From the NCBI RefSeq assembly GCF_000812945.1, contig NZ_JSYM01000001.1, positions 1,178,001-1,242,000 of the forward strand: a stretch of DNA of 64,000 nt, in the 5' to 3' direction. The notes under the pieces are model-generated. The model was given only the letters and a program-made list of their open reading frames with translations. It made no database searches and was not told the origin of the DNA. Of this stretch, positions 58,439 to 64,000 are shown one piece after another. Both the position numbers and the translations under genes were made by a program. Source of the DNA: Flavobacterium sp. AED. Its GTDB lineage: Bacteria > Bacteroidota > Bacteroidia > Flavobacteriales > Flavobacteriaceae. Each line of letters begins with the position of its first letter. Within the stretch, counting starts at the first letter, position 1.

Positions 58439-59473
58439 ATGGAATTAGACGAAAAAAAATATTTATACCTGCTACTTATACTCCCAATTGTGGTGTTGGT
58501 TTTTCTAGTTAATTTATATTGGAAAAGAAAAAAACAACGCGAATTTGGAGATTTAGAAATGGTTAAAAAACTAAGCCCTGAAAGCTCTGTTTTTAAACCA
58601 GTTTTGAAGTTGGTATTGTTGTTGCTAGCATTACTTGGACTTATTCTTGGATTGGTAAATCCAAAGATTGGTACTAAAATGGAAACCGTAAAACGAGAAG
58701 GAATTGACATTGTTTTTGCAATGGATGTATCCAAAAGTATGCTGGCCGAGGATGTCGCACCCAATCGTTTGGACAAAAGCAAGCAAATTGTTTCGCAAAT
58801 TATCAATCAGTTAGGAAGTGACAGAATAGGAATTGTGGCTTACGCCGGAAGTGCTTTTCCAGTATTGCCTATCACAACTGATTATGGAGTAGCAAAAATG
58901 TTTTTGCAAAGCATGAATCCGGGAATGGTTTCTTCTCAGGGAACATCGTTGGATGAAGCCATAAAATTATCAGCTACTTATTTTGATGATAAAAGTAAAA
59001 CAAGCAAATTATTGATTCTGATTTCTGATGGAGAAGATCATTCTGAAGGTGCCGAAAGTGCTGCTGAAGAAGCCAATAAATTAGGAATGAAAATTATTAC
59101 GATTGGAGTTGGAACTGAAAAAGGAGGAACGATTCCATTGAAAAGAAACGGAATTGTAGAAAGTTTTCAAAGAGACAATAACAATGAAGTGGTTATTACT
59201 AAATTGAATCGAGCAGGATTAGAAGCTATTGCAAAAGCTACAAAAGGCGGTTATGTCAATGGGAATAATACCAAAGAAGTGCTGGAATATATCAAAAATG
59301 CTTTGGATAAAATCCAAAAAACAGAATTTGAAGCTACTGAAATGGCTGATTTTCAATCTCAATTTCAATGGTTTTTAGGTTTTGCTTTTGTTTTCCTGTT
59401 TCTGGATATTTTCCTTTTGGAAAGAAAAACAAGTTGGGTAAATAAATTGAATTTATTTAACGAGAATAAATAA
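58439..59473 (+). CDS. batB: BatB, VWA-domain membrane protein
   Basis: 344-aa VWA protein, paralogue of the preceding BatA with the same layout: N-terminal helices, VWA with MIDAS DVSKS (about residue 99) and a C-terminal helix (about 305-325). It is thought to act with BatA in the inner membrane. Gap from batA is 40 bases, holding a small hairpin. Confidence 0.92.
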   Translation: MELDEKKYLYLLLILPIVVLVFLVNLYWKRKKQREFGDLEMVKKLSPESSVFKPVLKLVLLLLALLGLILGLVNPKIGTKMETVKREGIDIVFAMDVSKSMLAEDVAPNRLDKSKQIVSQIINQLGSDRIGIVAYAGSAFPVLPITTDYGVAKMFLQSMNPGMVSSQGTSLDEAIKLSATYFDDKSKTSKLLILISDGEDHSEGAESAAEEANKLGMKIITIGVGTEKGGTIPLKRNGIVESFQRDNNNEVVITKLNRAGLEAIAKATKGGYVNGNNTKEVLEYIKNALDKIQKTEFEATEMADFQSQFQWFLGFAFVFLFLDIFLLERKTSWVNKLNLFNENK

Positions 59474-59479
59474 AATATA

Positions 59480-59520
59480 AAGAACAAAGTATTTAGAACC
59501 AAAACAAAAAAAATACTTTG
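59480..59520. repeat. Hairpin between batB and batC
   Basis: CAAAGTATTT (59485-59494) pairs perfectly with AAATACTTTG (59511-59520). The word AGAAC recurs 14 bases apart, i.e. two heptads, so it may belong to the same element class. Confidence 0.6.
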
Positions 59521-59542
59521 ACGCTTACATTTAAAAAATAAA

Positions 59543-60310
59543 ATGAAGAACTTAATCTTACATCTTTTATTGCTTATTTCTTTTGTTGTAAATGCACAAC
59601 AGAAAGACAGAATATTGCCTAAAGCAAATGAGGAATATGCTGAAAATAATTTTGTGGATGCGGAAGCTAATTATAGAATTTCGGATTCAAAATTTCCGAA
59701 TAAAACGATTGCACCTTACAATTTAGGGAATGCAATTTATAAGCAAAACCAAGTGGCAGAAGCAAAATTCGCTTATGCAAAAGCATTAAAAAACGCTAAA
59801 ACAAGACCGGATAAACACCAAGCCTTTCATAATTTAGGTAATGTTTTCATGAAAGAAAAGGATTATACACAAGCGGTAGAAGCCTATAAAAATGCATTAC
59901 GAAATGGTCCTACAGATGAAGAAACCCGTTATAATTATGCTTTGGCAAAGAAAAAGCTAAAAGAAAATCCGCCAAAGGATGACAATAAGAAAAACGACAA
60001 GAAGAGCGATAAGGATAAAGACAAAGACAAGAAAAACGACGATAAGAAAAAGGACGGCGACAAAGATAAAAAGGACGATAAAGATAAAGACAAGAAAGAC
60101 GACAAAGGAGACAAAGGAGACAAGGATAAAGACAATAAAGGTCCTAAACCTGATGATAAAGGGGAGCCAAAACCAGCGCCGGGAGGAATCTCTAAACAAC
60201 GTTTAGAAAATCTTTTGGATGCGGTAAATAAGGAAGAAAAGAAAGTTCAGGATAAAGTGAATGCCCAAAAAGTAAAAGGAAAACCAGTCAAAACTGAGAA
60301 AGATTGGTAA
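59543..60310 (+). CDS. batC: BatC, TPR protein with Lys/Asp-rich tail
   Basis: 255-aa protein with a signal peptide (ending VVNAQQ) and TPR motifs (about 25-140; PYNLGNAIYKQNQ, FHNLGNVFMKEKDY). A low-complexity segment of about 65 residues composed almost wholly of Lys and Asp follows (about 145-210), then a short C-terminal helix (KQRLENLLDAVNKEEKK). TPRs suggest a scaffold in the periplasm. The biased segment is encoded by A/G-rich DNA, so long frames on other strands there are artefacts. Confidence 0.9.
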   Translation: MKNLILHLLLLISFVVNAQQKDRILPKANEEYAENNFVDAEANYRISDSKFPNKTIAPYNLGNAIYKQNQVAEAKFAYAKALKNAKTRPDKHQAFHNLGNVFMKEKDYTQAVEAYKNALRNGPTDEETRYNYALAKKKLKENPPKDDNKKNDKKSDKDKDKDKKNDDKKKDGDKDKKDDKDKDKKDDKGDKGDKDKDNKGPKPDDKGEPKPAPGGISKQRLENLLDAVNKEEKKVQDKVNAQKVKGKPVKTEKDW

Positions 60311-60330
60311 TTCAATTAGATAATTTGAAA

Positions 60331-62088
60331 ATGAAAAGATTTATAGCAGTACTAGTTTTAATGGTGTGTAGCTCACTTAGCGCTCAAGTACAGTTTGAGG
60401 CGAGAGTAAGTAAAACCACGCTAGGCTTAAACGAAAGACTTCGTATCGATTTTATAATGAATGTAGACGGGGATAACTTTAATCAACCGTCTTTTGAAGG
60501 CTTTAGGATTATTGCAGGCCCAAGTCAGCAAGTGAGTCAATCATGGGTAAATGGTAAGAGTTCTTTTGAGAAAATATATTCTTATTTTCTTCTGCCAAAT
60601 CAAAAAGGATCGTTAGTTATCAAGCAAGCCGCTATAGAGTACAATGGACAAATTTATAAAACATCGCCCATAAGAATTAATGTCACTGCGGCAACGGAAC
60701 AGCCTAGAGATCCAAACGATACCAGTGTTTCAGCAGATGATAATATTTATCTTGTTGCTGATATTTCTAAAACAAATCCGTATATAAACGAACCAATTAC
60801 AGTAGTTTATAAACTGTATTTCAGTTATAATATAGGAATCACTAATTGGCGGGAACTCAACAAACCAAAGTACAATGATTTCTGGAGTCAGAACATCGAT
60901 ATCAAACAGCTTGTTGCCGAAGAAGGGATGTTTAAAGGGCAAAAATACCGTTATGTGGTATTGAGAAAAACAGTTTTATATCCGCAAAAATCAGGAAAAC
61001 TGGCAATAGAGCCTTTGTCATTAGATATTGATGTGCAATTGCCTACAAACCGTCGCGATATGTTTGGACGTGTAATTGTTACTGACGGTAGTAAAAGGGT
61101 TTCTGCAGGAACAAAAACGATTGCTGTCAAAGCACTTCCTGAGGCAGGAAAACCGGAAGATTTTTCTGGAGCTGTAGGTAATTTTGATTTTAAAGTAACA
61201 CCAACAAAGACCGATTTAAAAAATGGAGAAAGCCTTGATTTAGTTGTAAGTGTAACTGGTAAAGGGAATATGAAATTGTTCAGTTTGCCAAAACCAGTAG
61301 TGCCAAATGCTTTGGAAATGTATGATGCCGTTCATAATGAACAAGTAGATACTCCACTTTCAGGAATGTCAGGAAAAATTTCGGATAGTTATACTATTAT
61401 CCCGCAATACAAAGGAAATTACCCGATAAAACCATTACAGTTTTCTTATTTTGATTTGAGTTCAGGGACGTATAAGACTATTAGTTCAAAAGAAATAATG
61501 ATTAATGTGTTGGACGGTCCTTCAGCTTCGGATGCAACGACTGCTTCTAATTCAGGGGAGAATAAAAATAAAATAGGGAGCGTAGAGCAATTCAAATTCA
61601 TCAAGTTGAAAAGTAAACTTTTGAATAGGAATAAGAAAGACTTCTTCGGGTCTAATTTGTTTTATGGATTGCTATTTTTCCCGTTTCTATTATTGCCTTT
61701 GATTGTGTTATTCAAAAAGAAAAAAGAAGCTATTGACGGCGATATTACCGGAAACAGAATCCGAATGAATAATAGATTGGCAAAGAAATATTTATCGGAA
61801 GCCAAAAAGCAAATCAACAACAAAGAACTGTTTTATATTGCACTTGAAAAAGCGATGCATAATTTCCTGAAAGCTAAATTACATATTGAGACTTCAGAAA
61901 TGAGCAAAGATAATATTCAGGAATTCTTGTTGTCCAGAAATGCTAATCCAGAAGCGGTGAATGATTTTATTGCGCTTACGGAGAACTGTGAAGTAGCTAG
62001 ATATGCTCCATCATCAAGCGTTACGATACAACAGGATTTTGATAAAGCGGTAGCGATAATCTCCGAATTAGAAAAACAGATTACTTAA
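60331..62088 (+). CDS. batD: BatD, large Bat-operon membrane protein
   Basis: About 585-aa BatD with a signal peptide (ending SSLSAQ), several beta-sandwich domains (about 20-420) and a membrane helix (about 446-466, FYGLLFFPFLLLPLIVLF) before a helical cytosolic end. BatD is a periplasmic-facing anchored protein of the Bat system. The ATG at 60331 is preferred over a TTG 27 bases upstream. The stop codon TAA lies in the first bases of the repeat that precedes the GxxExxY gene. Confidence 0.92.
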   Translation: MKRFIAVLVLMVCSSLSAQVQFEARVSKTTLGLNERLRIDFIMNVDGDNFNQPSFEGFRIIAGPSQQVSQSWVNGKSSFEKIYSYFLLPNQKGSLVIKQAAIEYNGQIYKTSPIRINVTAATEQPRDPNDTSVSADDNIYLVADISKTNPYINEPITVVYKLYFSYNIGITNWRELNKPKYNDFWSQNIDIKQLVAEEGMFKGQKYRYVVLRKTVLYPQKSGKLAIEPLSLDIDVQLPTNRRDMFGRVIVTDGSKRVSAGTKTIAVKALPEAGKPEDFSGAVGNFDFKVTPTKTDLKNGESLDLVVSVTGKGNMKLFSLPKPVVPNALEMYDAVHNEQVDTPLSGMSGKISDSYTIIPQYKGNYPIKPLQFSYFDLSSGTYKTISSKEIMINVLDGPSASDATTASNSGENKNKIGSVEQFKFIKLKSKLLNRNKKDFFGSNLFYGLLFFPFLLLPLIVLFKKKKEAIDGDITGNRIRMNNRLAKKYLSEAKKQINNKELFYIALEKAMHNFLKAKLHIETSEMSKDNIQEFLLSRNANPEAVNDFIALTENCEVARYAPSSSVTIQQDFDKAVAIISELEKQIT

Positions 62089-62116
62089 CCACAAAGGGCT
62101 CAAAGAAGGCACTATG
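62085..62116. repeat. Left inverted repeat of the GxxExxY cassette
   Basis: 32 bases, starting TTAACCACAAAGG, match the reverse complement of 62531-62562 at 25 of 32 positions. The first 13 bases equal those of the hairpin repeat at 2770. Confidence 0.8.
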
Positions 62117-62141
62117 TACACTAAGTTTTAAAAATAAATAA

Positions 62142-62522
62142 ATGACTGAAAACGAAATATCAAAAATTGTATTTGAAAGTGCGCTAAAAGTTCACAAGGT
62201 TTTAGGTCCCGGATTATTGGAGAGTGCTTATGAAGAATGCTTGTTTTATGAACTTAAAAAGTTTAATTTAAAAGTAGAAAAGCAAAAAGCACTTCCGTTG
62301 ATTTATGAAGAGGTTAAACTGGATGTTGGTTACAGAATAGACATATGTATTGAGGATAAGTTTATTGTTGAGGTAAAATCTGTTGAAGCCTTGACAGATG
62401 TTCACTTGGCTCAATTACTAACGTATTTGAGATTGTCCGATTACAGATTAGGATTACTAATCAATTTTAATGTGAAATTGCTAAAAGAAGGAGTGAAAAG
62501 AGTTATAAATGGAGCGCTTTAA
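62142..62522 (+). CDS. GxxExxY protein (PD-(D/E)xK-like)
   Basis: 126-aa GxxExxY-family protein (PF13366). The name motif is seen as GPGLLESAYEECL (about residues 22-34), and RIDICIEDK...FIVEVKSVEAL (about 70-90) gives the PD-(D/E)xK nuclease-fold core. Function is not established. It interrupts the Bat operon between batD and batE, flanked by inverted repeats (62085-62116 and 62531-62562), so it looks like a passenger gene rather than a Bat component. Confidence 0.92.
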   Translation: MTENEISKIVFESALKVHKVLGPGLLESAYEECLFYELKKFNLKVEKQKALPLIYEEVKLDVGYRIDICIEDKFIVEVKSVEALTDVHLAQLLTYLRLSDYRLGLLINFNVKLLKEGVKRVINGAL

Positions 62523-62530
62523 ATAGTGAT

Positions 62531-62562
62531 CATTGTGACTTCTCTGTGACCTTCGTGTTTAA
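62531..62562. repeat. Right inverted repeat of the GxxExxY cassette
   Basis: Partner of 62085-62116, in inverted orientation, ending TTCGTGTTTAA. It lies six bases before the batE start codon. Confidence 0.8.
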
Positions 62563-62568
62563 ATTTTT

Positions 62569-63312
62569 ATGAAAAATATATTATACATACTCTTACTTTC
62601 AACCCAAATTTTCTTTGCCCAAAATGGCTTTGAAAAAGGGAATGCCTTTTACGAAAAAGGGAAATACAATGAAGCTGTTGCTGCTTATGAAAGCGTTTTG
62701 AAAGACAACAAATATTCGTCAGAATTGTATTTTAATTTAGGAAATGCCTATTATAAATTAAATAAAGTTGCGCCTTCCATTTACAATTATGAAAAAGCCT
62801 TGGTGCTTAATCCAAATGATAGCGAAAGTAGCAACAACTTAAAATTTGCTCAAAAAAGAACTATTGATGAAATTAAAGTAATCCCAAAAGTTGGTTTTGG
62901 AAAACTAGTACGTGATTTCACGGGAATTTATCATTACAATACCTGGGCTTGGATTTCAGTAGGTCTTGCAACCGCATTCTTGTTGTTTTTTATTGGATAT
63001 TATTTTTCACAGATTACGGTTTACAAGCGGATTTTCTTTTTTGGAATGTTTGCCCTTATTTTTCTGATGCTAATCAGTATTTCATCAGCAATTTTCGAAA
63101 AAAGCCATTTTGATAATGAGAAACCGGCTATTGTTTTTGCTGAAATTACTGAAGTAAAAAGTGAGCCGCAAAAAGCGGGTTCCGCTATTTTTGTACTGCA
63201 CGAAGGAACAAAAGTTTTTGTACAGGAAACATTAGAAAATTGGAAAAAAGTACAATTAACTGATGGAACTGAAGGCTGGATTGAGAGTAGTGCTATAAAG
63301 GAAGTGAAATAA
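62569..63312 (+). CDS. batE: BatE, TPR and SH3-domain membrane protein
   Basis: 247-aa protein with a signal peptide (ending IFFAQ), TPR motifs (about 18-95; LYFNLGNAYYKLNK), two membrane helices (about 125-145 and 155-175) and a C-terminal bacterial SH3-like domain (about 185-247; EGWIESSAIKEVK). This is the BatE layout; it closes the Bat operon. Its start follows the right repeat of the GxxExxY cassette directly. Confidence 0.92.
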   Translation: MKNILYILLLSTQIFFAQNGFEKGNAFYEKGKYNEAVAAYESVLKDNKYSSELYFNLGNAYYKLNKVAPSIYNYEKALVLNPNDSESSNNLKFAQKRTIDEIKVIPKVGFGKLVRDFTGIYHYNTWAWISVGLATAFLLFFIGYYFSQITVYKRIFFFGMFALIFLMLISISSAIFEKSHFDNEKPAIVFAEITEVKSEPQKAGSAIFVLHEGTKVFVQETLENWKKVQLTDGTEGWIESSAIKEVK

Positions 63313-63402
63313 TAGTATTTAGTTCAGTCGCAGTATTATTCCATTTTGAATGCAATAAATAGGCTTAGCATGTATTTATGGGCTGCCTATCAATGCTATT
63401 CT

Positions 63403-63433
63403 CTGAAAACTGAGACCTGAAATCTGCCTACTG
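63403..63433. repeat. Heptad repeat element between batE and cvpA
   Basis: CTG recurs every seven bases five times (63403, 63410, 63417, 63424, 63431). The array overlaps the last codons of cvpA, whose stop is at 63428-63430. Confidence 0.75.
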
Positions 63434-63934
63434 CTTTTTCTTCAAACCATCGTACCATTTCTCTATTGAAGGATACATAAACCGAGCTGTTTTTTGGATG
63501 GGATTATAAAATAAAGATTTATCCAAGGTCTCTTTTTTGGCTATAAAATTGTGATAATTTATTTTTTCGAAAACAGCGAATACAATACCTAATATCAAAA
63601 CAGTTTTCAATACCCTAAAAAAACCACCGCCTAATTTGTTAATCCAGCCTAAAAAAGCTAAATCTGCTATTCCGGTAAGGAATTTCCCCAATAATGATAT
63701 TCCAATCACAACGAGGATAAAAGTAAGTACAAAAGCAATCACTTGAATGGTATATGGATTCCAATGAACAAAACCTGCCAACATTCCTTTTATAAGTGAG
63801 GAAAATTTTATGGCAAAATAAATTCCGACTATTAATGATACTAAAGAAGCTAATTCAACAAAAAGCCCGTTTCTAATGCCTTTATAAAATGTATAGGCTA
63901 GTAATCCACTCAAAATGATATCCAAAAATCCCAT
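63428..63934 (-). CDS. CvpA family membrane protein
   Basis: 168-aa CvpA-like protein with about four membrane helices (about 3-20, 28-48, 62-85 and 100-120). CvpA was first linked to colicin V production and more generally to envelope function. The ATG at 63934 (MGFLDIILSG) is chosen; a TTG 63 bases upstream would add 21 residues. It is convergent with the Bat operon and probably transcribed from beyond the right edge. Confidence 0.88.
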   Translation of the reverse strand: MGFLDIILSGLLAYTFYKGIRNGLFVELASLVSLIVGIYFAIKFSSLIKGMLAGFVHWNPYTIQVIAFVLTFILVVIGISLLGKFLTGIADLAFLGWINKLGGGFFRVLKTVLILGIVFAVFEKINYHNFIAKKETLDKSLFYNPIQKTARFMYPSIEKWYDGLKKKQ

Positions 63935-64000
63935 GCTAATTAATTTAGTGAAAATAAAAGTGCAAATATAAAAGAATAGTTCAGTATCAATTGCCAAATT

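Noticed and set aside
59935..60206. Long open frames on both strands over the batC tail, giving Ser/Leu-rich or Lys/Thr-rich products
   Set aside because: They mirror the A/G-rich Lys-Asp repeat of batC; low complexity leaves all frames open by chance.
62142..62522. Treating GxxExxY as a Bat component
   Set aside because: It has no domain typical of Bat proteins and is bracketed by repeats, which fits insertion better than operon membership.

Overview
The window is low-GC, densely coded DNA from a member of the Bacteroidota, almost certainly Flavobacteriaceae and most likely a Flavobacterium. The evidence is the TAnnTTTG-type promoter elements, type IX secretion signals of both class A and class B, SusC/SusD proteins, a PorP/SprF family protein, a SufABCDS iron-sulfur system, a flavobacterial SDR-type L-threonine dehydrogenase and a complete Bat operon. 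No rRNA, tRNA, CRISPR array, prophage or transposase gene is visible.

Layout. 1-6.9 kb: iron-sulfur cluster assembly (sufA-type/sufB/sufC/sufD, then sufS), with a serine hydrolase on the opposite strand between sufD and sufS. 7-13.3 kb: an MBL-fold hydrolase, two tandem paralogous lipoprotein subtilisins and an M1 metallopeptidase. 13.4-20.6 kb: L-threonine dehydrogenase, a small lipoprotein overlapping mfd, an AraC regulator and a short-chain dehydrogenase bounded by an inverted repeat. 20.8-38.8 kb (all minus strand): a starch/alpha-glucan utilization locus. It holds an ECF sigma factor, FecR anti-sigma, SusC transducer with STN domain, SusD, SusE-like protein, GH13 lipoprotein amylase, GH97 alpha-glucosidase, a six-repeat carbohydrate-binding protein with a type B T9SS signal, its adjacent PorP/SprF-like protein, and a second GH13 amylase with a type A T9SS signal. 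39-53.6 kb: mixed housekeeping genes (stand-alone ACT-like protein, YraN, LD-carboxypeptidase, EEP phosphatase, 3-hydroxyanthranilate dioxygenase, class II cyclic nucleotide phosphodiesterase, ALDH7-type dehydrogenase, metallophosphatase, Bor-like lipoprotein, DUF1080 protein, alpha/beta hydrolase, AlbA_2 protein, SDR, aldo/keto reductase). 53.8-63.3 kb: the Bat operon (moxR, DUF58, a membrane protein, batA, batB, batC, batD, batE) with a GxxExxY gene inserted between batD and batE. 63.4-63.9 kb: cvpA.

How the genes work together. In the glucan locus the ECF/FecR/STN-SusC trio suggests substrate-sensed transcriptional control. SusD/SusE-like proteins and SusC would bind and import oligosaccharides, while two amylases, the GH97 enzyme and the multi-CBM protein act outside the cell, on the surface or in the periplasm. 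In the Bat operon, a MoxR ATPase, VWA proteins and TPR proteins presumably form an envelope-stress complex.

The most unusual signal is in the spacers. Several short intergenic regions hold tandem seven-base repeats (core CTGNAAA or its complement), often arranged as inverted arms. In addition, two genes (GxxExxY and an SDR) are each bracketed by inverted copies of repeat-like sequences. These look like families of small non-coding elements that shape operon spacers, supply hairpins and stop codons, and may carry passenger genes.
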